41,083 nucleotides of DNA, from the NCBI GenBank assembly GCA_030531245.1, contig JAUNOA010000013.1, positions 1-41,083 of the forward strand, given 5' to 3'. The notes beneath the pieces were generated by a model, which saw only the letters and a list, made by a program, of their open reading frames with translations, was not told the DNA's origin and searched no databases. Numbering within the stretch: the first letter of the stretch is position 1; every line of letters starts with the position of its first letter. A program made the position numbers and the translations under genes. Origin of the DNA: Lachnospiraceae bacterium. GTDB taxonomy: Bacteria; Bacillota; Clostridia; Lachnospirales; Lachnospiraceae. Shown piece by piece: positions 1 through 7,880 of this stretch.

Positions 1-54
1 CCGGTGCACAGTTTCATAGCGCATTGGTGTCTTTCGCAGAAAGACGGGGAATAA
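1..54 (+). other. possible 3' tail of an upstream gene
   Basis: Frame 1 is open from the first base to a stop at 52-54. A second stop at 55-57 overlaps the ATG of the following permease by one base. In sugar importer operons a solute-binding protein gene often precedes the permeases, so this may be its last 17 codons. The tail is too short to recognise. Frame 3 is also open and joins the permease frame, so a longer permease N-terminus cannot be excluded. Confidence 0.25.
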
Positions 55-56
55 TA

Positions 57-962
57 ATGAAAAGATCCAAAGGGATATTCATAGCGTTCCTTCTACCGGC
101 ATTGATTTTTTATGTTGTGTTCATGCTGTATCCACTTATCAGTTCGCTGGGACTCAGCTTCTTCGATTGGAATGGTTATGGCGCAAAGACTTTTGTCGGT
201 TTGGCCAATTATCGTAAGTTATTCGGTGACCCCGGATATTCTGAGAGATTTTTTGGTGCGCTAAAAAATAACGTCGTATTTTTTCTTTTGACGATGTTAT
301 TCCAGAACTGTATTGCACTTATGCTGGCTGCGTTCATCAATATCAGAAATTTAAAAGGCGCGAAATTCTTCAGGACTGTACTCTATGTTCCTACAACGTT
401 ATCTATCATTATCGTAGGTTTCATATGGACACTGATATATAACCCGTTGTGGGGACCTCTGAATTTCTCACTTGGAAAACTGGGACTTGAGGGACTTAAG
501 ACAGCATGGCTCGGTAATGAAAAAACAGCGCTTATCTGTATCTCGATTGCAAATGCATGGCAGTATACAGGTGTTCCTATGATAATGTTCCTTGCAGGAA
601 TGCAGGCTGTACCGGATGAGCTGTACGAAGCGGCTTCACTCGACGGAGCAACCGGATGGCAGCAATTCTGGAAGATCACATTCCCGCTTATTATGCCTGT
701 TATGTTCGTAATATCGGTAATCGTATTTGTTTCAAACTTCAGTGCTTTCGAAATCATATATGCTATGGCCGGATCACTGGGAGCACCGAATTATTCAACA
801 GACATTCTGGGAACATTCTTCTATCGAATATGTTTCGGACAGAGACTTGGTCTGGAACCGGCGATGGGAGTCGGAGCTGCGATTGCAAGCTGTATGTTCG
901 TTATTATCGGTATCGGTGTTATCATTTACTTCCGTCTTATGGGTAAAGACGGAGATCTGTAA
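57..962 (+). CDS. sugar ABC transporter permease, MalF/UgpA type
   Basis: This is a membrane permease of a carbohydrate ABC importer (binding-protein-dependent inner membrane component family). The 301-residue product has about six hydrophobic segments. It carries the EAA loop near residues 193-215 (EAASLDGATGWQQFWKITFP), which docks onto the ATPase subunit. I chose the ATG at 57, which has a purine-rich GGGGA about seven bases upstream, over a TTG 33 bases earlier that lacks a ribosome site. The partner permease follows 12 bases downstream. The binding protein and ATPase are not in the window; in many Clostridia one MsiK-type ATPase encoded elsewhere serves several importers. Substrate specificity cannot be read from the sequence; an oligosaccharide is the usual cargo of this family. 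Confidence 0.9.
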   Translation: MKRSKGIFIAFLLPALIFYVVFMLYPLISSLGLSFFDWNGYGAKTFVGLANYRKLFGDPGYSERFFGALKNNVVFFLLTMLFQNCIALMLAAFINIRNLKGAKFFRTVLYVPTTLSIIIVGFIWTLIYNPLWGPLNFSLGKLGLEGLKTAWLGNEKTALICISIANAWQYTGVPMIMFLAGMQAVPDELYEAASLDGATGWQQFWKITFPLIMPVMFVISVIVFVSNFSAFEIIYAMAGSLGAPNYSTDILGTFFYRICFGQRLGLEPAMGVGAAIASCMFVIIGIGVIIYFRLMGKDGDL

Positions 963-974
963 GGAGGTGCGCCG

Positions 975-1814
975 ATGGTCGAAAAAAAGAAAAAATTTAA
1001 TTTCGGTATTTTATTCGTTTACATAGTGCTCACATTATATACACTGTACACTCTGTATCCGATATTCCTTATGATCGTTACTTCATTAAAGGGAAATCTG
1101 GAAATCATGAAGAATCCTACGGGACTTCCGCAGACTGTGGTTACAGACGGATTTGTGACACTGTTTACAAAGGAGAATTTCGGACAGTACTTTTTGAACA
1201 GTATTTTCGTAACGGTTGTCTCAAGCGTAATCCTGCTTGTGGTATCGATTCTCCTTGCCTATATTCTGGCCAGATATAAAACAAAGCTGTCAGGCTTTTT
1301 GTATATTTTCTTCCTGGTTGGAATGATGCTTCCGCTGAGACTGGGACTTTTATCTTTGAATGATCTTTTCTACAGTATGGGACTTATAGACAACCTATGG
1401 TGTCTGATACTCATTTATGTAGCAATGAACATCCCGTTTACGATGTTCCTGCTTACGGGTTATATAAAGATGATTCCGGAATCCATGGAAGAGTCGGCAT
1501 TTATTGACGGAGCAAATACATGGCAGATAGTATGGAAGATAGTGGTTCCGCTTATCAAGCCGGCAATTGCTACCACAATAGTTTACAATTTCGTTCCTAT
1601 CTGGAATGATGCATTTTTCCCGCTGATATTCATCAGCTCCAATAACAACCGTACTTTGATGCAGGCTGTTACATTATTCTTCGGACAGTTCTCGACAAAC
1701 TGGAATTTGGTATTCTCTGCTCTGACATTGGCATGCGTACCGGTTATCATAGTTTATATTTTCTGTTCGAAACAGCTTATCAAAGGAATGATGGCGGGAG
1801 CGCTGAAGGGATAA
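975..1814 (+). CDS. sugar ABC transporter permease, MalG/UgpE type
   Basis: This is the second permease of the importer and would form a heterodimer channel with the preceding protein. The 279-residue product has a hydrophobic segment after a basic N-terminus, further membrane segments, and the MalG-type EAA loop around residues 170-195 (EESAFIDGANTWQIVWKI). The AAGGAGG ribosome site at 961-967 fits the ATG at 975. It ends 31 bases before the stop of a convergent gene, and a hairpin spanning the junction should end transcription. The gene order MalF-like then MalG-like is standard for the family. The transported sugar is unknown. Confidence 0.92.
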   Translation: MVEKKKKFNFGILFVYIVLTLYTLYTLYPIFLMIVTSLKGNLEIMKNPTGLPQTVVTDGFVTLFTKENFGQYFLNSIFVTVVSSVILLVVSILLAYILARYKTKLSGFLYIFFLVGMMLPLRLGLLSLNDLFYSMGLIDNLWCLILIYVAMNIPFTMFLLTGYIKMIPESMEESAFIDGANTWQIVWKIVVPLIKPAIATTIVYNFVPIWNDAFFPLIFISSNNNRTLMQAVTLFFGQFSTNWNLVFSALTLACVPVIIVYIFCSKQLIKGMMAGALKG

Positions 1815-1819
1815 GATGC

Positions 1820-1853
1820 AAACTGAATAAAAGGGAAAGCAGGATTCAGTTTT
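1820..1853. terminator. shared terminator hairpin between convergent genes
   Basis: The arms AAACTGAAT (1820-1828) and ATTCAGTTT (1844-1852) form a 9-bp stem around a 15-base loop. A T-rich run follows on the plus strand, and an A/T-rich flank gives a weaker U-run on the minus strand. The hairpin lies between the permease stop and the convergent minus-strand gene and overlaps the last codons of the latter. It probably stops transcription in both directions. Confidence 0.65.
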
Positions 1854-2250
1854 CTCTTAAAAGAGTTTTACGAAGTGCCCGTGTCGTGTAACCACATGAC
1901 GCGGGACTTTGTTTATCAGTAAGGCGGATTACCGCACGGGCAGGAATCTCATACGGATTGAGTGAGAAGATTTCGCATATTTCAATTGTTTTCTGAAGCA
2001 CGGGGATCTTTCGCAGGTTAAGAACATATCCGCAATTCTCTTCGGAGCATATGCGGCCAAGCTCTGCTATCACTCCGTCCTCAAGAACAGGAAGGGAAGA
2101 TTCCGAATCGGGTTCAAAATCAGCGATATCCATATAGCCGGTTCGGAAACGGGAATCTATTTCAGCTTTATTGCGCACATAAATGCGGGCAGCACCGAGG
2201 CTGCCCGCATTTCCGTCTATTTCAATATATTTTACCGCTCCTTCGATCAT
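1846..2250 (-). CDS. AIR-synthase-related protein, C-terminal half only
   Basis: The 134-residue product resembles the C-terminal half of AIR-synthase/HypE-like proteins. The recognisable stretch is near residues 55-110: a DGVIAELGRICSEENCGYVL segment, then IPVLQKTIEICEIFSLNPYE, matching the family pattern of a proline, a Q/E-rich helix, IC, then NPY. The N-terminal ATP-binding half is absent, and the usual small-residue loop after NPY is replaced by IPARAVIRL. The product is therefore either a diverged single-domain protein or a decayed gene. A start at 2301 is open, but the ATG at 2250 overlaps the stop of the 38-codon gene upstream (ATGA) and fits coupling better. The similarity is from memory of the family, so function is uncertain. 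Confidence 0.55.
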   Translation of the reverse strand: MIEGAVKYIEIDGNAGSLGAARIYVRNKAEIDSRFRTGYMDIADFEPDSESSLPVLEDGVIAELGRICSEENCGYVLNLRKIPVLQKTIEICEIFSLNPYEIPARAVIRLTDKQSPASCGYTTRALRKTLLREN

Positions 2251-2363
2251 CCGAGTCCCTGAAGAGCCCAAATCAGTGTGGGAACGATCATCGCAAGACA
2301 TAAAACGATAACGATAATTGCGGTAATGATTTTTTTTGTTTTCTTGTTTCTTAAATCGAGCAT
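2247..2363 (-). CDS. 38-residue single-span membrane protein
   Basis: This small gene reads MLDLRNKKTKKIITAIIV, followed by more hydrophobic residues and a short ALQGLG tail. It has a lysine/arginine-rich N-terminus (residues 4-11) and one membrane span (about 12-33), so the positive end should stay in the cytoplasm. A GGAGAG ribosome site lies seven bases before the ATG, and a good promoter lies 40 bases further up. Its TGA overlaps the ATG of the AIR-synthase-like gene by four bases, a classical coupling arrangement. Function is unknown. Good signals on both sides make it more credible than a chance short frame. Confidence 0.7.
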   Translation of the reverse strand: MLDLRNKKTKKIITAIIVIVLCLAMIVPTLIWALQGLG

Positions 2364-2402
2364 GATAAACTCTCCAATTCCATCTCTTTTATAACCTATA
2401 GT

Positions 2403-2431
2403 ATTTTAAGACATTTCAGTGAAATTATCAA
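2403..2431 (-). promoter_or_regulatory. sigma-A-type promoter for the 38-codon gene
   Basis: On the minus strand, TTGATA (2431-2426) and TAAAAT (2408-2403) are separated by exactly 17 bases. Each hexamer matches five of six consensus positions. Transcription should begin near 2396, leaving a leader of about 33 bases before the ATG at 2363. The -35 lies just past the stop of the upstream wall-binding protein gene, so this unit can be expressed separately from the two-component operon. Confidence 0.6.
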
Positions 2432-2434
2432 GTT

Positions 2435-3214
2435 TTAATAAGAAGCAGGTTTTCCGTCCCATGCTCCGTCGGAGCCGACCCAGAATCTGTCAGGAGTTCT
2501 TCTGCTGATCCACATGTCTCCCTCAGGACCTACGAAGTACCATTTGCCCTGATAGTTTAACCATGCATTCTGGCCCATATATCCGAGCTCATCAAACCAG
2601 TACCATTTTTTGTCGATCTGAAGCCACTGTGATTTCGGGCGTGACCCGGTAGGAAGAGAGTACCACCAGCGCCCGTTGAACGGGTCCTGAAGCCATGCGC
2701 CCTTGCCGCTCTGATCCTGAGCTCCAGGGCCGCTGTCCACAGGGACATCATGTCCCGGACCGCCGCCACCACCCGGAGTAGGCTGCGGATCCCATCCCGG
2801 ATCCTCGGCTTCCTCGACATCATTTAAATATATTTTGATCGTCAGGGTTTTTCTGCTGGATGAAAGGGATGCATTGTAGGCTTCACCGTTGAAAACATGT
2901 ATGTTCTCTTTATAATAGGCATTTTTTGCGAAGCAATGATTATCGTCAGCTTTAAGCACAACAGTAAATTCCGGACTGTCGCCTTCCTGATATTTTGACT
3001 TGTTGAGTTTTGTTGAGGATATGTCATAGCCGGTGCCTGAATCCGGAACGACATTTATATCATCGGCAGAGTGTGACTCTTTGGCTTTGAAAGTATCGTA
3101 GTACAGTTCAAGAGTAACACTGCCGATCTCGGTCAGGCTGTCAGCAAATGATACACAGCTCATACTCATAACAAACATCAGAGCTGCCAGTAATGTACAT
3201 AGCGCTTTTTTCAT
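2435..3214 (-). CDS. secreted protein with C-terminal cell-wall-binding repeats
   Basis: The 259-residue product starts with a signal peptide: KK, a hydrophobic core, and probable cleavage after SFA at residue 24. Next comes a domain of about 115 residues that I cannot assign, then a Gly/Pro linker (about 139-165). Residues 173-259 hold aromatic repeats (GRWWYSLPTG, KKWYWFDELGYM, GKWYFVGPEGDM) of the choline-binding/cell-wall-binding repeat type common in secreted Lachnospiraceae proteins. These repeats usually hold a protein on wall polymers. An AAGGAG ribosome site precedes the ATG, and the start lies three bases after the histidine kinase stop. It may therefore be an output or a sensing partner of that two-component system. 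No enzyme motif is visible. Confidence 0.8.
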   Translation of the reverse strand: MKKALCTLLAALMFVMSMSCVSFADSLTEIGSVTLELYYDTFKAKESHSADDINVVPDSGTGYDISSTKLNKSKYQEGDSPEFTVVLKADDNHCFAKNAYYKENIHVFNGEAYNASLSSSRKTLTIKIYLNDVEEAEDPGWDPQPTPGGGGGPGHDVPVDSGPGAQDQSGKGAWLQDPFNGRWWYSLPTGSRPKSQWLQIDKKWYWFDELGYMGQNAWLNYQGKWYFVGPEGDMWISRRTPDRFWVGSDGAWDGKPASY

Positions 3215-3217
3215 GAT

Positions 3218-4621
3218 TTATTCTCCTTCCAATTCGTCTGCATTCGGCAGTGAGAAAACAAACTCAGTGCCTACGCCTTCTGTACTTATAACGTCTATAT
3301 TTTCTCCGTGGGACTGGATGATTCCCTTTACTATGGCCAGTCCGAGTCCTGTGCCCTTTTTGTCTTTTCCTCTGGATGTATCGGATTTATAGAATCTGTC
3401 AAAAATATGCTTCAGATCTTTTTTGGGGATTCCTTCACCGGTATCTTTTACGGAAGTAAGGATCTTTTCACCCTTTTGCACTGTAGAGAGATAAATGGAA
3501 GAATCCTTGCCTGAAAATTTTATTGCATTGTCAACCAGATTATAGATGACCTGCTGAATCTTACTGAAATCAGCATATACCATTTGCGACTCTTCTTCAA
3601 ATGTCAGTTCGAAGGTGATGCTTTTTTCAAGACACTGACCCTCAAAGCTCTGGGCGGTTTCCTTGATCATTCTGTTGATATCAAATTTAGTTCTGTTCAG
3701 AAGACCCTTTGAGTCGATGGTATTAAGCGTCAGCATGCTGCTGGTGAGCTTCGTAAGCCTGTCAACCTCACCGATGACGCGACTCAGATATTGCTCCTGT
3801 TTTTCCGGCGGTATCGTTCCGTCCAGTATTGCTTCGAGGTAACCTTTGATGGATGTAAGAGGGCTTCTGAAGTCGTGGGAGATGTTTGCGATGAAAGAAT
3901 GCTGATATCCTTCGGCTTCGTCCAGATCGCGCGCCATCAGATTCATGGTATTTGCCAGATAACCCATCTCATCGTGCGATTTGACACTGATCTGATGCTT
4001 CAGATTTCCGCCCGCAAACTCGCTTGCACCTTCGGTTATCCTGCGCAGGGGTCTGTAGATGACTGCATCGAAAACTATAAGCAGGATCAGCGAGAGCAGG
4101 AAAACGATGATAGAAGTTATATAGACTATATTTAAAATCTGATTTTCATTCTCCGTAAGTTCGGACATCGGCAGATGGATGACGACATATCCCAGTGTTT
4201 TGTAATTGCCCGTGATCGGTACGCACACACTGATGACCTCTTCATCAAAACAGCCGAAAAAATCACCGTCCATATAGTTCTTGGTGCCGCCTGCAGTAGG
4301 GTCGAAGGCGGGGACATTGGTTCCGCTCATCACACCCTGAGAATCAGCAAGCACGGTTCCGTTTTTATCCATGACCCAGATCTGTGAATGCAGGTATGCT
4401 CCGATTACCTTGATCTGTGGCTCGATCGTCTCGAGACTGGTACTGCCTTCGGAGTTGTCGGAAAAGTTACCGGCTATCAGATTGGCCTCGTCATACAGGG
4501 TCTTGCTTTGTGACTGTATCAGGTATCTGTGGGTAAGCGAAGTAGACAGCGTCGCTATAACTGCGAATGCCGCCACACCGAAGATTATGTAACTAAGCAC
4601 AAATTTATAATACAGTTTCAT
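3218..4621 (-). CDS. membrane sensor histidine kinase
   Basis: A 467-residue two-component kinase. A membrane segment (about 7-29) is followed by an extracytoplasmic sensor region of about 130 residues (30-158), a second membrane segment (about 162-188) and a HAMP linker (190-240). The dimerisation helix contains the phospho-acceptor H249 in NISHDFRSPL. The ATPase domain has the N box around NLVDNAIKFSG (361-371), G1 DTGEGIP (393-399) and a GTGLGLAI box near 423-430. The kinase should autophosphorylate and pass phosphate to the adjacent regulator. The gap of 67 bases after the regulator stop holds no strong ribosome site, which may keep kinase levels low. The signal is unknown; the linked secreted protein suggests envelope sensing. 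Confidence 0.93.
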   Translation of the reverse strand: MKLYYKFVLSYIIFGVAAFAVIATLSTSLTHRYLIQSQSKTLYDEANLIAGNFSDNSEGSTSLETIEPQIKVIGAYLHSQIWVMDKNGTVLADSQGVMSGTNVPAFDPTAGGTKNYMDGDFFGCFDEEVISVCVPITGNYKTLGYVVIHLPMSELTENENQILNIVYITSIIVFLLSLILLIVFDAVIYRPLRRITEGASEFAGGNLKHQISVKSHDEMGYLANTMNLMARDLDEAEGYQHSFIANISHDFRSPLTSIKGYLEAILDGTIPPEKQEQYLSRVIGEVDRLTKLTSSMLTLNTIDSKGLLNRTKFDINRMIKETAQSFEGQCLEKSITFELTFEEESQMVYADFSKIQQVIYNLVDNAIKFSGKDSSIYLSTVQKGEKILTSVKDTGEGIPKKDLKHIFDRFYKSDTSRGKDKKGTGLGLAIVKGIIQSHGENIDVISTEGVGTEFVFSLPNADELEGE

Positions 4622-4688
4622 CAGAGTAAATGTTCACACGGTGACGTCTGATTATTTAGACAGGCGTCTGCCGGGTATGCTATATGTT

Positions 4689-5390
4689 TTAATTGGATTC
4701 GAATTTATAACCTATTCCCCATACAGTTGAAATGGACCATTTGGGATTTTCCGGGAGCTTCTCACGGAGTCGTTTGACATGTACGTCGACTGTTCGTGTG
4801 TCACCTGCATATTCGTATCCCCAGATGTGGTCGAGAAGCTGCTCGCGGGTGAATACCTGATTAGGATGCGATGCCAGGAAGTAGAGAAGCTCAAGTTCCT
4901 TCGGAGGCATTTCTATAGTGGCACCCATATATCTTACTTCGTAATTGGTCAGATTGATCTCCAGCTGCGGATAGTTGAGGACATTGGCATCCTTTGCGGG
5001 CTCCGGAGCCGCGGGAGCAGGAGTATTGGTTCTTCTCAGAACAGCCTTGACCCTTGCGACCAGTTCCTTGGAATCAAAAGGTTTTATGATGTAATCATCC
5101 GCACCGAGCTCAAGTCCCAGAACCTTATCAAACACTTCACCTTTGGCGGAAAGCATGATAATAGGAACCTGAGAATCATTTCTGATTGTTCTGCAGACCT
5201 GATATCCGTCCATACCCGGAAGCATGAGATCCAGGAGGATGAGATTCGGGGCATACTCTTTAAATGCCGCAACGGCAGACTCTCCGTCACCGCAGGTACG
5301 TGTGTCATAGCATTCCTTGGTCAGGTACATCGAGATAAGTTCCGCGATGTTCTCGTCATCATCTACAATTAAGATTTTTTGTTTGTCCAT
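4689..5390 (-). CDS. OmpR/PhoB-family response regulator
   Basis: A 233-residue two-component transcription factor. The receiver domain has the acidic pair D10/D11, phospho-acceptor D54 in LLDLMLPGMDG, S81 and K103. A Pro/Ala-rich linker (about 122-136) leads into a winged-helix DNA-binding domain, with FTREQLLDHIWGYEYAGDTR marking the recognition helix and wing. Phosphorylation by the following kinase should activate DNA binding. Its ATG lies one base after the mutS2 stop, and the ribosome site GGAG sits inside the last mutS2 codons. The regulator is therefore probably expressed by read-through from mutS2. No separate promoter is evident upstream. Confidence 0.94.
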   Translation of the reverse strand: MDKQKILIVDDDENIAELISMYLTKECYDTRTCGDGESAVAAFKEYAPNLILLDLMLPGMDGYQVCRTIRNDSQVPIIMLSAKGEVFDKVLGLELGADDYIIKPFDSKELVARVKAVLRRTNTPAPAAPEPAKDANVLNYPQLEINLTNYEVRYMGATIEMPPKELELLYFLASHPNQVFTREQLLDHIWGYEYAGDTRTVDVHVKRLREKLPENPKWSISTVWGIGYKFESN

Positions 5391-5391
5391 A

Positions 5392-7659
5392 TTAAAACTC
5401 CACTACTGTGATTGCGTCTCCGCCGTCATCGAATTCTGCCAGATGAAAGCTTTTGACGAATTTCTGGCGCTTAAGATATGAGTGTATTCCGTTTCGCAGT
5501 GCGCCTGTTCCGCGGCCGTGAATGATTCTGATTCTGGGAAGATGCGAAAGCAGTGCATCGTCCAGATATTTATCGAGTTCCGCACATGCTTCGTCGACAT
5601 TTTTCCCAATAAGATTGATCTCCGGGGAAATGCTTGCCGCACGCACATGTGTCGTATGTCTTTCGGGGATATTGCGTTTTCCCTGGCCAGGTTTCTTTGA
5701 AGATGTCTGGCTGTCAGGAGTGCTTTTGCCGCTCCAGGCATTCATAAGTCTCGAGGCCATATCAAGGTCTTTGTCATCATTGACAGGGGCCGTATCGAGA
5801 GTACGGTTCAGACTTTCGCGTATGCGGGCGCGTTCTTTTTCGAGACGTTTGCTGACGCCTGAATCGTGGGATATCTTATTGATGCTGCGTATGGTCTCAT
5901 CCGCAGTGGTCTTGGCTTCGATAAGTATGCGGGACGCCTCCTCGCGCGCTTCACGAAGTATCTTTTCCCTGCGCTCGTCGAGGTTCTCATTCTGCGCAGC
6001 ACGGCGTTTCTTGAGTTCTTCGATTTCGCGTTTGTTCTTTTCTATTTCGATTTTGTCACGTTCGATGATCTGGCGATCGGCATTCAGCTTTGCGATGAGA
6101 TCCTCGAAAGCGGCATCATTTTTCTCAATGTGTTTTCCCGCATCCTCGATGATGAATTCCGGAAGTCCGAGACGGCGGGATATGGCAAACGCGTTGGATT
6201 TGCCGGGGATGCCGGTCAGTATACGGTATGTCGGACGCAGTGTTTCGACATCGAACTCACAGCTGGCGTTCTCCACACCGGGAGTGGTGAGAGCGTAGAC
6301 CTTGAGCTCGCTGTAATGTGTCGTGGCTATCGCGCGAACACCGAGGTTATGAAGAAAGTTGAGAACGGAAATCGCCAGAGCGGCTCCCTCGGTCGGATCT
6401 GTTCCAGCACCGAGTTCGTCGAAAAGGCAGAGTGAATCCCTGTCAGCTTTGTCGACTATTTCAACGATATTTTTCATGTGCCCGGAGAATGTTGACAGAC
6501 TCTGCTCTATGCTCTGTTCGTCACCTATGTCGGCATAGACTTCCTGAAAGACAGCAATTTTGCTGTTCTGGAAAGCCGGGATATGCAGACCCGACTGAGC
6601 CATGAGAGTTAGCAGACCGACAGTCTTGAGTGAGACGGTTTTGCCTCCGGTATTGGGCCCGGTTATGATAAGCAGGTCGTAATCATTTCCCAGACTGATG
6701 TCGATAGGCACGACTGCATGACCCTTAAGGAGGGGATGACGCGCCTGTCTGAGCTCAATAATTCCGTGGTCATTAAGCTCAACATGTTCTCCTCGCATCT
6801 TTGACGAGAGATTGGCCTTGGCAAAGACGAAGTCGAGATGACTCATGAGTTTTATATCAGTTTCGATAGTCTGACGGCAGGGTACAGCCTGTTCCGTCAG
6901 CTGGTCGAGTATTTTTGCTATTTCTGTTTTTTCCTGTGCGTCAAGTTCACGAAGAGTATTGTTGAACCGGATTACGGCCATCGGTTCGATGAAGATGGTC
7001 GAACCGGTCGCGGACTGATCATGGATCACACCCGGAACCTGGCCCTTATACTCGGCTTTAACAGGCAGACAGTATGCACCGTCGCGGATGGCGATGACAG
7101 CATCCTGAAGATACATGCGGTGCGCATTGAGAATCGCATTCAGCTCAGTATGCATGTGATCTGTTATAGACTTGCGCTTGCGGCGGATGCTCTTAAGCTC
7201 CGGAGAGGCATCATCGGCCATAGTATCTTCGTCGATTATACAGCCTGTGATGGCCCGGTTCAGAGTCGGGATATCGTCGAGGGATTTGAAGTAAGCTTCT
7301 AGGCTGTCGAAGCTGCTGGCCTCGCCGTCCTTTTCATGTGAGCCGAAGCTGTGCACACGCTTTACGTTTGACAGAAGTCTGGAGATGTAAAGCAGTTCAG
7401 CCATACTCAGAGACGCCTGTATCTCAAGTCTTTTCAGACATCCGCCCAGATCACGGGTGTCACCGAAGCTGATGTGACCTTTTTCGCGAAGTCTGGCTGC
7501 TGCGTCTGTTGTTTCCTGCATCGCAGTGCGTATTGTTTCTATCTCCGTGCACGGCAAAAGCTCCCGACACAGCTTCCTGCCGGGATCGGATGAAGCCTGC
7601 TCGACGAGCATGGCTATCACTTTGTCATATTCGAGTGTTTTCAGTGCTTTTTCATTCAT
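5392..7659 (-). CDS. mutS2: MutS2-type ATPase with Smr domain
   Basis: A 755-residue MutS2 protein. This family acts on branched DNA and, in Bacillus, on collided ribosomes. It has a lever/clamp region (1-320), Walker A GPNTGGKT (334-341), Walker B LCLFDELGAGTDP (410-422), a coiled-coil arm (about 520-620) and a C-terminal Smr domain (681-755) with HGRGTGAL. Two features differ from the textbook protein. The stretch between the coiled coil and Smr shows no recognisable KOW-like domain, only a polar basic linker. The Smr LDL(H/R)G signature reads INLIG. The protein is somewhat shorter than the usual 780-790 residues. It heads a run with the response regulator, the kinase and the wall protein. 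Confidence 0.95.
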   Translation of the reverse strand: MNEKALKTLEYDKVIAMLVEQASSDPGRKLCRELLPCTEIETIRTAMQETTDAAARLREKGHISFGDTRDLGGCLKRLEIQASLSMAELLYISRLLSNVKRVHSFGSHEKDGEASSFDSLEAYFKSLDDIPTLNRAITGCIIDEDTMADDASPELKSIRRKRKSITDHMHTELNAILNAHRMYLQDAVIAIRDGAYCLPVKAEYKGQVPGVIHDQSATGSTIFIEPMAVIRFNNTLRELDAQEKTEIAKILDQLTEQAVPCRQTIETDIKLMSHLDFVFAKANLSSKMRGEHVELNDHGIIELRQARHPLLKGHAVVPIDISLGNDYDLLIITGPNTGGKTVSLKTVGLLTLMAQSGLHIPAFQNSKIAVFQEVYADIGDEQSIEQSLSTFSGHMKNIVEIVDKADRDSLCLFDELGAGTDPTEGAALAISVLNFLHNLGVRAIATTHYSELKVYALTTPGVENASCEFDVETLRPTYRILTGIPGKSNAFAISRRLGLPEFIIEDAGKHIEKNDAAFEDLIAKLNADRQIIERDKIEIEKNKREIEELKKRRAAQNENLDERREKILREAREEASRILIEAKTTADETIRSINKISHDSGVSKRLEKERARIRESLNRTLDTAPVNDDKDLDMASRLMNAWSGKSTPDSQTSSKKPGQGKRNIPERHTTHVRAASISPEINLIGKNVDEACAELDKYLDDALLSHLPRIRIIHGRGTGALRNGIHSYLKRQKFVKSFHLAEFDDGGDAITVVEF

Positions 7660-7676
7660 ATTCGAAAACTGCTTCT

Positions 7677-7693
7677 ATTATAGCAGAATTATA
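7677..7693 (-). promoter_or_regulatory. candidate -10 boxes for mutS2
   Basis: The minus strand carries two TATAAT hexamers, at 7693-7688 and 7682-7677, just above the mutS2 ATG at 7659. No convincing -35 lies at the right distance from either; for the downstream box the best is CACACT. The leader would be only about 12-25 bases long. Confidence 0.4.
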
Positions 7694-7730
7694 ACAGAAA
7701 GTGTGTTATTATGATAGAGCCGGTAAGCAA

Positions 7731-7846
7731 GGGATGGGCGGCGGGGTCTCCGACAGCCGATAGCCCATACCTTGGCGGGATGTCGAAGGCGCGCGGGATG
7801 GGCGGCGGGGTCTCCGGTAGCCGATAGCCCATACTTTGGCGGGATG
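7731..7846. repeat. tandem 52-base hairpin repeat upstream of pepP
   Basis: Two 52-base copies (7731-7782 and 7795-7846) differ at three positions and are separated by 12 bases. Each begins and ends with GGGATG. Each can fold as GGGATGGGC paired to GCCCATACY with one mismatch, with an inner GGC/GCC step and a CGG-GGTCT-CCG tip. The c/t difference in the outer stem keeps pairing possible (G-C to G-U). The repeat occupies most of the 221-base gap between the divergent mutS2 and pepP genes and would lie in the pepP leader. Its function is unknown. It is G-rich compared with flanking genes, which suggests a mobile or regulatory element. Confidence 0.75.
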
Positions 7847-7880
7847 ATAAGAAATCCGGTGTGAATGTCGGAAAAAGATT

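Noticed and set aside
24-56. TTG start for the first permease at base 24
   Set aside because: No ribosome site; the ATG at 57 has a purine-rich site and gives a typical N-terminus.
2409-2425. Terminator after the secreted wall-binding protein gene
   Set aside because: Only a five-base ATTTC/GAAAT stem with no T-run; the segment is better explained as promoter spacer.
5522-6298. Long plus-strand frame opposite mutS2
   Set aside because: Serine/arginine-rich translation typical of an antisense shadow; mutS2 on the other strand is unambiguous.
7731-7846. CRISPR array
   Set aside because: Only two units, each with internal hairpins and a 12-base separator; no cas genes nearby.
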